Positions 8,032-17,210 of a DNA stretch of 64,000 nt are shown piece after piece. This DNA comes from an uncultured Bacteroidia bacterium (GTDB lineage Bacteria; Bacteroidota; Bacteroidia; Bacteroidales; F082). The translations under genes were made by a program, and so were the position numbers. How positions within the stretch are numbered: the first letter of the stretch is position 1; each line of letters begins with the position of its first letter. The stretch is taken from positions 1 through 64,000 of the forward strand of contig CADBGN010000001.1 in assembly GCA_902794155.1 (NCBI GenBank), given 5' to 3'. Below the pieces are notes generated by a model, which saw nothing but the letters and a program-made list of their open reading frames with translations, made no database searches and was not told the DNA's origin.

Positions 8032-9312
8032 TTATGCCATTGGCGTGCCGCATTCAGGGCAGAACTTACCGGTCACCTCAGTGCCGCATTTTGGGCATTT
8101 CTTAGGCTCGTCGGAAGGTATGGGTGTGCCGCACTCGGGGCAGAATTTGCCTGTGGTTTCGGTGCCGCACTTCGGGCACTTCTTGGCAGCCTTAGGGGCA
8201 GGAGCAGGTGTGCCGCACTCTGGGCAGAACTTGCCCACGATGGGTGTACCGCATTTCGGGCAGGGAACACCGGTTTTGGCCATTCCAGGACCATCTACAG
8301 GTTGAGCGTATGGGTCATAGTTCGCTTGAGGTTGACCTTGCCCACCATTCCATGCATTCTGCATCACACCACCCGTCATTCCACCGGTGCCGGCGTTCAT
8401 CATGCCGAGGCCGATGAAGGCGTTGCCAGCGCCACCAGGGTTGTTGGCTGCGTCGCCCATGACGTCGATGATCTTACCTTGTTGCATCATCGAGTTGGAG
8501 CTGTATTCGTAACGGTCGATCTTGGCCTGGCTGGCATCGTCGAGCGAGACGGACTCTACGGTGAAGCTGACCAGACGCACGCCACGGGCACGGATGGGCT
8601 CGTCGAACACGCGCTCGTCCATCACCTGTTTCATTTCGTCGGTGTAGCTGGGGAGTTCAAGCACTGGAACGCGGTGTTTGCTGTTACCCATTTCGTTGAG
8701 CACGTTTTGGAAAGCAGCAATAACTTCGCTACGCATCTGCTCGGTGATGTCACTTTTTTTCACTACGTTGGCTGTGCCGGCGTGGTTGCGCATGAAGATG
8801 GCCACGTCATCGAGCCGGAAGGTGTACTTACCATAGCAGCGCACGTTGACGCCCATTGGGCTCATTGAGCCCGTCATCTGATTCGGGATGGCGTGTGACC
8901 AGTCCTGGAAGGGGATAGGTGTAGCAGTACCGAACTTGTTGTCAAGGATCTCCTTCGCGTTGAAGAAGAACACTGCCTGTTCCTTGGCGGGCGTGCCGCC
9001 ATAGGTGAAACGTTGCCACATTTCCTTGAAGACGGGACCGAACTGTCCGCCGAAGAAGGAAGGCGACGAGGATTCGTCGAAGGTGTAGACACCCTCTTCT
9101 GCCGTTGCGTCAAGCACCGCACCGCTGTCGTAGATGACGGCCACTTGGCCCGGAGCTACGAGAATACGGCTGCCTTTTGAGATCTGACCCGTCTTGGTGG
9201 TTTGTTTCACCATCAGGGTGCTCATGTCCATGTTTTCGCATTTGATAAGGTCTAACCACTGGTCTTTCATTGTGCTGCCAATGGCTCCTGCTATTGCTTT
9301 AATAAGTCCCAT
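8032..9312 (-). CDS. SPFH-domain protein with three C-terminal zinc-ribbon repeats
   Basis: A 426-residue protein of the YdjI / 'virion core protein' SPFH group. Residues 1-300 carry the SPFH core (VAPGQVAVIYDSG, then GVRLVSFTVESVSLDDASQAKIDRYEYSS). A Gly/Met-rich linker follows. The tail from 351 has six CPxCG knuckles, giving three tandem zinc ribbons of nearly identical sequence (KFCPECGTP three times), visible as a DNA repeat at about 8035-8262. SPFH proteins form oligomeric scaffolds at membranes; this one has no signal peptide or membrane helix. It follows the TIM44-like gene after 115 bp and likely shares its transcript. Confidence 0.85.
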   Translation of the reverse strand: MGLIKAIAGAIGSTMKDQWLDLIKCENMDMSTLMVKQTTKTGQISKGSRILVAPGQVAVIYDSGAVLDATAEEGVYTFDESSSPSFFGGQFGPVFKEMWQRFTYGGTPAKEQAVFFFNAKEILDNKFGTATPIPFQDWSHAIPNQMTGSMSPMGVNVRCYGKYTFRLDDVAIFMRNHAGTANVVKKSDITEQMRSEVIAAFQNVLNEMGNSKHRVPVLELPSYTDEMKQVMDERVFDEPIRARGVRLVSFTVESVSLDDASQAKIDRYEYSSNSMMQQGKIIDVMGDAANNPGGAGNAFIGLGMMNAGTGGMTGGVMQNAWNGGQGQPQANYDPYAQPVDGPGMAKTGVPCPKCGTPIVGKFCPECGTPAPAPKAAKKCPKCGTETTGKFCPECGTPIPSDEPKKCPKCGTEVTGKFCPECGTPMA

Positions 9313-9427
9313 AGTTTGTTTGTTTAATTGTTGAGTGTTTTATTGTTTAAATGATGTCTGTCTTTTGTGGAGACGCGAAAAGACGCATCTCAATAAATGT
9401 GCCAATTTATATCTTGAATCAAGCAGA

Positions 9428-10333
9428 TTATTCTCTTGAGTGTATATCGGTCAGTACCCAATCGTGTTCACCGTTGGTGATGACGCTGCCGCAGTAGGCG
9501 CATTGGCCGGAGGAGGTCACTTCGGTTGGGGCGCCGCAGTTGGGGCAGTTAGTGATGGAGTTGCCCTTCTTGCCTGGGTCGGTCTTAAGGCCAGCCTTGC
9601 GGTTGAAGACCATTTCGTAGCGCATGTACCAGTCGCGGTTCGGGTCGCTCTCCAGCACTTTCTTCGTAGCATCGTCGATGACGTAGTCGCGCATCACGGC
9701 ATTGAGCGAAACGGTGAGCACTTCCTTGTCGCCGTCTTGGGTAAAGGATTTCAGTGAGCAATGCTTGATGGCAATCTTTTCGACCACATTGGTCTTGCCC
9801 ATGCGGATGTATTCATCAAGCTGCTGTTTGTGCGTGTTGAACAGGGTCTCGCTCTCAAACGGGCGGATGGGCTTCCAATCTTTGGCTGTCCATGCGGCTT
9901 GGATGGTCATAAACACCTCACGGGCGAAGCCGATAAACTTGTCGGACGAGAAGGCTGGGTCGATAGCTTGGATTTGAGCGGCCACTGCAGCGCTGTTGTC
10001 GAAGTTGAAATCGGTATTGGCTTGCTGTTGCACTTGCTGGTTGACGTATTTTGGATCAGAGGCCTTTTTCTTTTTCTTTCTTCCAAGAATGAACAGCACG
10101 ACGAGTGCCACAATGACAATAGGAATCAATTCCGGATGCTCAAGGCAGATGTAAATCAGCCAAAGCAGGGCGCCCAGATCGCCGTCGCCACCGCCATATC
10201 CGCCATCGCCGCCACTACTGTAACGGTTTTGGTTGCCCACGTCGGCAATGGCCATCGTGCTGCAGAGCAGGGCCAAAAGTATGAGAATGAGAGGTAGATA
10301 CTGTTTTAATTTATTGAAATTCAATTTTTTCAT
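9428..10333 (-). CDS. TIM44-like membrane protein with zinc ribbon
   Basis: A 301-residue protein: N-terminal hydrophobic segment (about 12-30), Gly-rich stretch, second membrane helix (about 68-85, IPIVIVALVVLFILG) followed by RKKKKK, then a TIM44-like domain (about 115-250, FIGFAREVFMTIQAAWTAKDW ... TLFNTHKQQLDEY) and a zinc ribbon (CPNCG...CAYCG) near 265-283. TIM44-like domains bind membranes or partner proteins. Pairing with a zinc-ribbon SPFH protein directly downstream suggests that the two products work together at the inner membrane. That is inference from adjacency. Confidence 0.75.
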   Translation of the reverse strand: MKKLNFNKLKQYLPLILILLALLCSTMAIADVGNQNRYSSGGDGGYGGGDGDLGALLWLIYICLEHPELIPIVIVALVVLFILGRKKKKKASDPKYVNQQVQQQANTDFNFDNSAAVAAQIQAIDPAFSSDKFIGFAREVFMTIQAAWTAKDWKPIRPFESETLFNTHKQQLDEYIRMGKTNVVEKIAIKHCSLKSFTQDGDKEVLTVSLNAVMRDYVIDDATKKVLESDPNRDWYMRYEMVFNRKAGLKTDPGKKGNSITNCPNCGAPTEVTSSGQCAYCGSVITNGEHDWVLTDIHSRE

Positions 10334-10371
10334 AGAAACAATTGCTTAGATGGTCGTCATATTATGCCCTA

Positions 10372-10379
10372 CAAAAATA
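10372..10379 (-). promoter_or_regulatory. -7 box for the TIM44/SPFH operon
   Basis: TATTTTTG on the minus strand, about 38 bp upstream of the ATG at 10333. Confidence 0.45.
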
Positions 10380-10456
10380 ATGAAAAAGATTAAAAAAACA
10401 TATTTTTTGATGAAAAAAGAAAAAATTGACTTCGCCGAAACAAAGATTTGACTCAC

Positions 10457-10491
10457 TTTGTGTCGTCGAATGAAATAATTTCCTATTTTTG
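10457..10491 (+). promoter_or_regulatory. promoter for tRNA-Val
   Basis: TTTG at 10457-10460 and TATTTTTG at 10484-10491 lie 23 bp apart, 15 bp before the tRNA. Confidence 0.5.
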
Positions 10492-10506
10492 CAGCGCGAA
10501 AAGCGA

Positions 10507-10581
10507 GGGAGCTTAGCTCAGTTGGTTCAGAGCATCGCCCTTACAAGGCGGGGGTCGTTGGTTCGAGTCCAACAGTTCCCA
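10507..10581 (+). tRNA. tRNA-Val (anticodon TAC)
   Basis: Cloverleaf: acceptor GGGAGCT/AGTTCCC, D arm GCTC/GAGC, anticodon stem TCGCC/GGCGG with loop CTTACAA (anticodon TAC), T arm GTTGG-TTCGAGT-CCAAC, discriminator A. The apparent mobile element begins a few hundred bases downstream. I found no second copy of the tRNA 3' end at the right side of that element, so use of this tRNA as an attachment site is unproven. Confidence 0.95.
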
Positions 10582-10593
10582 CAAATCGACAAG

Positions 10594-10627
10594 ATAACCC
10601 ACTGATTTTCAGTGGGTTATTGTTTTT
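10594..10627 (+). terminator. intrinsic terminator after tRNA-Val
   Basis: Perfect 12-bp stem (10594-10605 with 10609-10620), 3-base loop, then a T-rich tail from 10621. Confidence 0.85.
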
Positions 10628-10746
10628 CTCTCCACTTTACCCCCTTTTTTACCCCCCCGAGATTACCTAAAGTATTGATTTTGTTGTGGGGACGCTTTGT
10701 CCTACAACACTTGTTTTGATAGCGTCTAAATTTCAAAAAAAGTTGA

Positions 10747-12495
10747 TTAGTCACCTTCATCGTCGTATTCCGGGGCCTGAAAATCATTAAACATTTCATT
10801 TATTTCATCGGAATACTTATCTTGTTCGAACCCTTGAATGAACGACATGTTGTTTTTACTGAAAATAGATGAAAGAGTCTCTTCTTGTATATCATATTGA
10901 GGAAGTTCTATCACAACTTTGAGGTTCCTTTTAATCCGTTGGAGGATTTCTTTGTAAATGGCAAATAACTTTACGAAATTAGTGGATAAAAATTGCCAGT
11001 AAAAGTCGTCTTTCTCATTTTTTATCGAAAGCAATTGTGTTCGGATTTCCGCAATGAGGTCCTCATGGTTGGCTCTGTTGCGTATACCAACTCGGGTTTC
11101 GCTATCTATACTACTATGTCTGGAGAAAGTTGTTTCATCTTTAATAAATTCCATGATCGTTTTGAACGCATAAATCATCTTCATGTAAACCTTCATGTCT
11201 TGTCTCCGAAAAAGCTTGTCCTTGCCTAAAGATGTTTTTTTAATGGTGCTTTCAAATGACTTGCCATAGCGTCCAGAGGCATAATCATTAGCATATCCAA
11301 TATCTTCCAATGCGCCGTATATCATGCTGCATGAAATCCTCGCGATTTGCTTTATTCTAGTCTTTGTTCTTTTATTGTAGCCCTGAAGGGGTTCCAATTT
11401 TGGCATTAAAAATCTACACCACTCATCAAATTTGCCTGTCAAGGTTATCTCCGTTTTTGGGTCGTCATCTTTAAGCCAACATTGTGATGTGCCATTACCT
11501 TTCTTAGCTGTTGATGTTTTTTCTATAATTGGATCACTGGATTCTCTGGAAAGCCTCTTTGCTTCCTCCACCCAAACCGAATCACCACCATAAGTATTCT
11601 CCCACCTTTGGATAAAGGCATCAAAATCCAATCCGACTTCTTTTATTGTGGAAAAATAAGCAGGGACTGCAATTTTGTAGAATAGTATTCTATCTTTGAT
11701 ATGAAGATTATCAATTGCGACAACTTCTGAGCTGGAATAAGAGCCCAATGTGTCAAAATAGTTCTTTAGAGTAAGTTTGTAGAGTTCGATCGCTTTGGTG
11801 ATGGGATACCGCTCTTCTCCTTTTTTACCCGAATAATGATGTAAAAACGGCAACTCTCCCTTAAGATTAAGGACGGCTTTCTTTTTGTTGCAAATATCTT
11901 GGTAGAATAATTCCGCCAATTCTCTGTCATCAAGCTCTTTCCCATTTTCATCGGTTACGCGTACGATGTCCTTTTTATGTATCTGTGCCAAAGATTCATC
12001 TCGCAGAAGACCGCATATCAGCAGAATGTCGGACATCCCTTGTTGGGCTTCGTTGCATAGGCGCACAAATTGTTCTTTTAACGAGTTGTCAATGGCTTGT
12101 TTTAAAGAAAGAAAGTCGTTGGCCATGACGAGTATGCCGTCTTGTACTATAGTATCCTGTTCGATCAGAACGTCAAACGCCTCTTCGGGTGAAGCAACGC
12201 AACCATACAACTTACTGGATGACTTCAAGCCGTTGATGTAATTCACTGTATTATAATATATTTCGTGCTGTTTGATAATGCTCCTTAAGGGAAAAACAAG
12301 TGATTCAAGAAAACAGATGCCAAGGTATTCTTTCCACATGCCGAACAACTGTCCCTTTTGTTCTTCTGCCAGTTCATCCTTCTTGTTGATGCACGCACAA
12401 ATTACCTTGAACAGTAGGTAATAATATGAACTAGCGGACACCGGAGATATTGGTTGACTGTTTGAGGAAGCCGCGTTTTTATTGTGAGTATCCAT
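10747..12495 (-). CDS. large cytosolic protein of unknown function at the element edge
   Basis: A 582-residue protein that I do not recognise. It has no signal peptide, no membrane helix and no obvious nucleotide-binding motif. It is rich in Lys, Glu, Ile and Asn, largely helical in appearance, and ends in a very acidic tail (FQAPEYDDEGD). The gene is more A/T-rich than the tRNA-side genes and points back toward tRNA-Val, isolated between the tRNA terminator and the divergent DUF3853 gene. That position, at the border of an accessory region, is typical of cargo such as defence or toxin genes, but no domain supports a specific function. Confidence 0.65.
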   Translation of the reverse strand: MDTHNKNAASSNSQPISPVSASSYYYLLFKVICACINKKDELAEEQKGQLFGMWKEYLGICFLESLVFPLRSIIKQHEIYYNTVNYINGLKSSSKLYGCVASPEEAFDVLIEQDTIVQDGILVMANDFLSLKQAIDNSLKEQFVRLCNEAQQGMSDILLICGLLRDESLAQIHKKDIVRVTDENGKELDDRELAELFYQDICNKKKAVLNLKGELPFLHHYSGKKGEERYPITKAIELYKLTLKNYFDTLGSYSSSEVVAIDNLHIKDRILFYKIAVPAYFSTIKEVGLDFDAFIQRWENTYGGDSVWVEEAKRLSRESSDPIIEKTSTAKKGNGTSQCWLKDDDPKTEITLTGKFDEWCRFLMPKLEPLQGYNKRTKTRIKQIARISCSMIYGALEDIGYANDYASGRYGKSFESTIKKTSLGKDKLFRRQDMKVYMKMIYAFKTIMEFIKDETTFSRHSSIDSETRVGIRNRANHEDLIAEIRTQLLSIKNEKDDFYWQFLSTNFVKLFAIYKEILQRIKRNLKVVIELPQYDIQEETLSSIFSKNNMSFIQGFEQDKYSDEINEMFNDFQAPEYDDEGD

Positions 12496-12782
12496 TTTGT
12501 CAACAGAATTGTTAAGAATAAGTGCCTCAAAGATAACGATTCTTTACGGATAACTGATCTTAATACGCGTTTTTCGATACTAATATTTGACAAAAACTCG
12601 AATTGTCATGACAGAATAAAAAAATTATAAATTTTTAAAATATTGAAAATGAGGATTTAACAATGATTTTCAATGACGAAACTCGTTTTTCTTTCTGTCA
12701 AGCAAGGTTCGGAAATGTATTTATGGAAACGCCCCCAAGTTACGGGGCGGCAAAAATAAGACATTACATAAATATAGAGTAT

Positions 12783-13106
12783 ATGAACGACGAATTCCTT
12801 GACAAGCCCTTGCTCCAAGCGTCATTACGTGACCTCAAAGCGATACTGGCCCAAGCCCTCCGTGACAACGAGCTTGAGGCCTTGGCAGCTGCGCCCCCCA
12901 AGAGATACGTTTACGGTTTGGCGGGTCTGATGTCGCTCTTTGGCTGTAGTATCTCAACCGCCGAAAGGATCAAGCAGAGTGGCGTGATTGACCAGGCTAT
13001 TTCTCAGACCGGTGACATCATAGTAGTCGACGCTGAGCTGGCATTGGATCTTCTGCGACTCAGTGGGAAGCACAAAAATATCCTTTCTCGTATGTCTAAC
13101 CATTAA
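12783..13106 (+). CDS. DUF3853-family DNA-binding protein
   Basis: A 107-residue protein. The core, RYVYGLAGLMSLFGCSISTAERIKQSGVIDQAISQTGDIIVVDAELALDL (as separate segments), matches DUF3853, an excisionase/MerR-like winged-helix family found at the front of Bacteroidetes prophage-like and mobilizable elements. The start is set at MNDEFLDKPLLQ; the longer frame adds a non-conserved stretch. It likely binds element DNA and either aids excision or controls the following genes. The next gene starts 11 bp later, so they probably form an operon. Confidence 0.8.
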   Translation: MNDEFLDKPLLQASLRDLKAILAQALRDNELEALAAAPPKRYVYGLAGLMSLFGCSISTAERIKQSGVIDQAISQTGDIIVVDAELALDLLRLSGKHKNILSRMSNH

Positions 13107-13117
13107 ACCAGAACCCT

Positions 13118-13996
13118 ATGAAATCAACCACAACAACCGGGAGCGTCATCTTCGGCGCTTCCATCATCACCCCAGCTTCACCTTTCACCAAGTGGGTTGG
13201 CGGGAAAACGCAACTTCTGCCTGAGCTATCGTCGAGGTTGCCAGAACAAATTGGCACCTACGTGGAACCTTTTGTCGGCGGTGGGGCATTATTCTTCAAC
13301 ACCCAACCCGCCAAAGCAATCCTCAACGACTCCAACCCCAAGTTGATCAATCTCTATGTCAGCGTGCGGGATCATGTGGAAGAGTTGGTCGACCGTCTTT
13401 CAGAATACGAGACGAGGTTCAACGCCTTCAACACCCTCGACGAAAAACAGGGCTTCTACTACCAAACGCGCACCGAATTCAATGCCGGCACCTTGACTGT
13501 TGATGATGCTGCTCGATTCGTTTTCCTCAACAAGACCAACTTCAACGGACTTTATCGAGAGAACGCTGAAGGCAAATACAACGCTGCCTTTGGTTGGAAG
13601 GAAAGCATCAGGTTATTCGATGAAGCCAACCTCTCCAATTGTTCCGCCGCCCTGAAAAACGTCGATATCCTGAACGGCGACTTCGAGGATGCTTGCGATG
13701 GGCTTACGGCTGGGGATTTCGTTTACTTCGATCCGCCGTACTACTCAACCTTCGACGGCTACCAAGCGGGCGGGTTCAGCGAGGAGGATCATTTACGCCT
13801 TCACAACCTCTTCCAACGACTAACAGCAAGCAGAGTCCATTGTATGCTCTCCAACTCCAATACCGACTACATCAAGGACCTCTACGCTGGCTACAATATC
13901 GATGTGGTCCCGGTAAAGCGCAATATCAACCGCAACGGGAATGGGCGCCAGGGAGAGGAAGTCATCATCACCAACTACAAGTCAAACCAAAACTAA
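13118..13996 (+). CDS. Dam-type DNA adenine methyltransferase (D12 class)
   Basis: A 292-residue N6-adenine methyltransferase of the alpha/D12 group. AdoMet motif X is FTKWVGGKTQLLPEL near residue 24, motif I is YVEPFVGGGALFF near 48, and the catalytic motif IV is VYFDPPYYS near 205. RENAEGKYNAAFGWK is the family's typical target-recognition neighbourhood. The class usually methylates short palindromes such as GATC. No cognate endonuclease is adjacent, so it is most likely an orphan enzyme used to mask element DNA or to mark replication state. It is followed at once by a second methyltransferase. Confidence 0.9.
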   Translation: MKSTTTTGSVIFGASIITPASPFTKWVGGKTQLLPELSSRLPEQIGTYVEPFVGGGALFFNTQPAKAILNDSNPKLINLYVSVRDHVEELVDRLSEYETRFNAFNTLDEKQGFYYQTRTEFNAGTLTVDDAARFVFLNKTNFNGLYRENAEGKYNAAFGWKESIRLFDEANLSNCSAALKNVDILNGDFEDACDGLTAGDFVYFDPPYYSTFDGYQAGGFSEEDHLRLHNLFQRLTASRVHCMLSNSNTDYIKDLYAGYNIDVVPVKRNINRNGNGRQGEEVIITNYKSNQN

Positions 13997-14001
13997 CGAT
14001 T

Positions 14002-14103
14002 ATGAAAGAGACATTCACCAGCACCATCACCAAGACAGACAGTTTTGCTACTTCAACGGCGACGCAACCAGGATTAATCACCTATCAAATCACCAGACCA
14101 TGA
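14002..14103 (+). CDS. small ORF coupled to the EcoRI-type methyltransferase
   Basis: A 33-codon frame (MKETFTSTITKTD...TYQITRP) that begins 5 bp after the Dam-type gene and ends in ATGA, overlapping the next start codon by three bases. It is very Thr-rich and resembles no family I know. It may be a real short protein or a leader that delivers ribosomes to the methyltransferase. Confidence 0.35.
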   Translation: MKETFTSTITKTDSFATSTATQPGLITYQITRP

Positions 14104-14984
14104 GCCACGACCATCTAAGTAACGCGAAAAGAGCCAAAAACGACGAGTACTATACGCGCCGGTCTGATGTGGAGCTTGAGTTGGCCCACTATACCGCATC
14201 CTTCGAGGGCAAGGTTGTCTATTGCAATTGTGATGACCAGACTAGTGCGTTTAAGGATTACTACGTCGACAACTTCAAGGAGCTCGGATTACAGGGCCTC
14301 TTCTGCTCTGGAATTGCTGGAGAACTATTCGAGTATGACGGCGATAAGACCACGGTAAGCAAGATCGACGGGGATTTCAGAAGCAACGACTCGACGGCAA
14401 TTATGCAGCAGTCCGATATAGTAGTAACCAACCCGCCATACTCGCTGTTCAGGCCGTTCTTCACCCAGCTGCTTGAACACGAAAAGGACTTCTTGATTCT
14501 CGGTAATAAGAATGCAGTCTCATGCCAATCTGTGTTCCCAGCGATAAAGGAGGGTGTCGTGAGGTTGGGTTATACGGCTCCTGACTACTTTCAAACGCCA
14601 AAGGGAGAACTGGCCAACCTTACCGGGCTCTCTAGATGGTTCACGACACTACCTACGCCGGGGAAAAACTATCCGAATTTCACCGCGAGCATATCCGACC
14701 GAGAGTATCAGCAATTTGACCTTTACCCTGCCCTTAATGTTGATAGGACGTGTGAGATACCGACTGACTATGATGGGCTGTTGGGGGTACCGATATCAGC
14801 CCTCGATAAGCTTGACCAGGAGAAATTTGAGTTGGTTGATTTGATCGCGAGGTATGCCGTCATCGATTCCAGCTACGATACACCCGGACATCAACTCACG
14901 GAAATCAATGGAGAACCAAGATACAGTAGATTGATTGTCAGAAAGTTAAACCTAAAAGATGAAAGGAGGCTGCCTATCGATTAG
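14100..14984 (+). CDS. EcoRI-type adenine-specific DNA methyltransferase
   Basis: A 294-residue protein resembling the M.EcoRI methylase family. The start region SNAKRAKNDEYYTRRSDVELEL matches the conserved N-terminus of that family, VVYCNCDDQTSAFKDYYVDNFKELGL is a motif I-like element, and IVVTNPPYSLFRPFF is the catalytic NPPY motif. The segment PIDYDG-like / VPISALDK is also typical. Family members methylate adenine in defined sequences. No EcoRI-type nuclease accompanies it. The ATG overlaps the stop of the preceding 33-codon frame. Confidence 0.85.
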   Translation: MSHDHLSNAKRAKNDEYYTRRSDVELELAHYTASFEGKVVYCNCDDQTSAFKDYYVDNFKELGLQGLFCSGIAGELFEYDGDKTTVSKIDGDFRSNDSTAIMQQSDIVVTNPPYSLFRPFFTQLLEHEKDFLILGNKNAVSCQSVFPAIKEGVVRLGYTAPDYFQTPKGELANLTGLSRWFTTLPTPGKNYPNFTASISDREYQQFDLYPALNVDRTCEIPTDYDGLLGVPISALDKLDQEKFELVDLIARYAVIDSSYDTPGHQLTEINGEPRYSRLIVRKLNLKDERRLPID

Positions 14985-15065
14985 AAGAAAACACCCCTCA
15001 GAAGAAAGATTAAGAGTAATTTTAAGACAGATCAGAATTGTTAATTTATTACATAATTTAATAGA

Positions 15066-16808
15066 ATGAAAAAAGAAAATAGAAACAGTAAATACAAGAT
15101 GGAAGAAATTGAAGGAAGAGTCGGTCCGTTAAAGGCTAGGGTTAAAGGCAAGAAACCGCTCGGATTACTTGGAATCGGTTCACTAATAATTGCTAGTTGT
15201 TATGGCATCTATCGTGTGATTAGTTATTTTGCTAACAGAGGCGATTCCAAGACCAGCCAAGAGGAGCACACCCACAACACCAACGACAGGATTAACTTGG
15301 AGGATGCCAAGTCAACGAACAGTATCAACGAGCATCACGAAGCCAGTAAAGACACTATGGCCGAGGATGACAACCAAACCGACAACGAGATTCGTAAGGC
15401 CCAGGCGTTTAGTGAAATCAGAGTTAACGAGCGTAAACAGATGATGGAGTTGAAGCAAACCGTCAACCCCGTTGCTGTCCCGTCAACGAAGTCGGAGCAG
15501 AGTCTTAAAGGGTGGATCGATTGTTTTCACTCCAAGTTCCCAATGCCCGACTATTCCTCCATTCCAATCCTTGCCTCCGTCCTTGATGGCTGCCCCGGCG
15601 ATTACAAGGACGCGGTGATGATGAGTCTACTTCCGGCGTTTGGAGCACTTGGTTTTTCGAAAGTACGGGCGTTGTACCTGGACGGCAAGCAACACTCTCC
15701 CAGCATTCAAGTCATTGTCGAGGGCGAGCAGGGTTCAGGGAAAGGCACGATCCTCAGCTTCTACCAAACCCTCTTTGAAAGGGTAATCGACGCTGATAAG
15801 GAGAAGCTCACCCGTAAAGATACCAGTGACGCCATCATCCAGACCGCCGGAATCAACATCTCACAGGCCAAGTTCCATGAGGTGATGGCGAACAATCAGG
15901 GCGTGCACATCCACGCCATTGAGACCGAGACCGCAACTGTCAAGAATGTCTTCAAAAAAAGCAATGGACTTTCTTTTGACTTCCTGCGCAAGGCTTTTTA
16001 CAACGAGCCTATCTACCTGAACAACATGTCGAAAAGTGCTACACACGGCACGTTTCCAGTCAATTTCAACTACACCTTCACGGGCACTCCCAAGGCCATA
16101 GATTCGCTTATCAATGCGGATGAGGTCGATGGTGGTACGGCTTCAAGAATCTGCTTTGCTGTTATTCCGGAAATGGGTCGAATGGCTCCTTATTTTGAAT
16201 ACCCCAGCGGCAGCGACCTCGACAACATTCAAGACCAGATCGATTCTTGGAGGCAAAAATACTGTTTCCAGACCGTAGATGGTAAGGATATGGCTTGCCC
16301 AAAGTACGAGGTCAACGTGGATTATGTCTGCGAAGCCCTTCAGGATTGGTTGGATGAGCAGTATAATCGTTTCGTGCAGGAGGGAGTCGAAGAGCGTAAT
16401 AAACTAAGGATGCGCATTGGCACAATCCCTTTCCACTGCGCCATAGTCCTTCACATGCTTGCCGGAGAGCCACAACCGAAGGATATTAAGCTTAGAAGGA
16501 CCGTGAAAGAGCTCACCATCTACATCGCGAACTACTGCATGGAACGCTACCTGTCCAAGTTTACGGATTTCGGCCTTCAGGTTCAAGCCAACGAAGCCAG
16601 CACAGACGAAACGGACTCTACGGAAGCAGCACCAGAGCATAGAAGGCTCACCCAAGAGGAAATTGAGGAGTGGTATTACTTGCGCGGTACTCTTGATGAA
16701 AACGGGAAAATAATCGGCTTAGGCACAATCGCCAAGAAGTTGGGTGTGGATAGGTATTCGGTGAAGAACTCTTTTGATAGGTACGAGCGAAAAATGGGAT
16801 TGAAATAG
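15066..16808 (+). CDS. DUF3987-like ATPase/primase-helicase with an N-terminal membrane segment
   Basis: A 580-residue protein. A hydrophobic segment at about 31-56 (LGLLGIGSLIIASCYGIY) follows a basic N-terminus. An acidic, low-complexity linker runs to about 135. The ATPase part then resembles DUF3987: Walker A is GEQGSGKGT at 220-228, followed by VHIHAIETETATV and NFNYTFTGTPKAI. A C-terminal helix-turn-helix-like piece (LGTIAKKLGVDRYSVKNSF) ends the protein. DUF3987 proteins in Bacteroidetes elements are thought to act in element replication. A membrane anchor on such a protein is unusual. The gene is followed by a terminator. Confidence 0.75.
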   Translation: MKKENRNSKYKMEEIEGRVGPLKARVKGKKPLGLLGIGSLIIASCYGIYRVISYFANRGDSKTSQEEHTHNTNDRINLEDAKSTNSINEHHEASKDTMAEDDNQTDNEIRKAQAFSEIRVNERKQMMELKQTVNPVAVPSTKSEQSLKGWIDCFHSKFPMPDYSSIPILASVLDGCPGDYKDAVMMSLLPAFGALGFSKVRALYLDGKQHSPSIQVIVEGEQGSGKGTILSFYQTLFERVIDADKEKLTRKDTSDAIIQTAGINISQAKFHEVMANNQGVHIHAIETETATVKNVFKKSNGLSFDFLRKAFYNEPIYLNNMSKSATHGTFPVNFNYTFTGTPKAIDSLINADEVDGGTASRICFAVIPEMGRMAPYFEYPSGSDLDNIQDQIDSWRQKYCFQTVDGKDMACPKYEVNVDYVCEALQDWLDEQYNRFVQEGVEERNKLRMRIGTIPFHCAIVLHMLAGEPQPKDIKLRRTVKELTIYIANYCMERYLSKFTDFGLQVQANEASTDETDSTEAAPEHRRLTQEEIEEWYYLRGTLDENGKIIGLGTIAKKLGVDRYSVKNSFDRYERKMGLK

Positions 16809-16832
16809 CCAGCTTAGTCCGTTCAATTTGAT

Positions 16833-16860
16833 AAGCCCATCCGTCGTGGTGGGCTTTTTT
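16833..16860 (+). terminator. terminator after the DUF3987-like gene
   Basis: AAGCCCA (16833-16839) pairs with TGGGCTT (16850-16856), then TTTT. Confidence 0.75.
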
Positions 16861-17210
16861 GTGTGTGTAAGTGAGGGTGCGGAGATGGTGGATTGGGGGT
16901 GTATGCGTGATGGATTTGGGGTGTAAGGCTGCGGATTGTTGTTTTTGACCATCGATGCAATTTGTGCTTACACCCATTGTATATCAGTCGGTTAGGTATG
17001 GGCTTTCACAATGTCGCAGGGGTGTAGAACGGCTACACCCCAAGGTTCTCACAAAATGCAGCACTTTTTGAGTCAGTCGTTTCCTTCCATTCCTTACTTT
17101 GTCATTGAATCTTGAGCCACAATAAGGAAACTCTCTGTCGATAAATATGTCTATCCCCACATCCTCGTTCTGAAAAAAACAGTGGTCGATAACGCCACTG
17201 CCATTGATGA
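16861..17210. other. intergenic gap between convergent element genes
   Basis: Nothing firm is seen. It is G/T-rich on the plus strand near 16860-16990. A minus-strand frame at 16984-17271 overlaps the helicase end and resembles no family. Confidence 0.4.
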
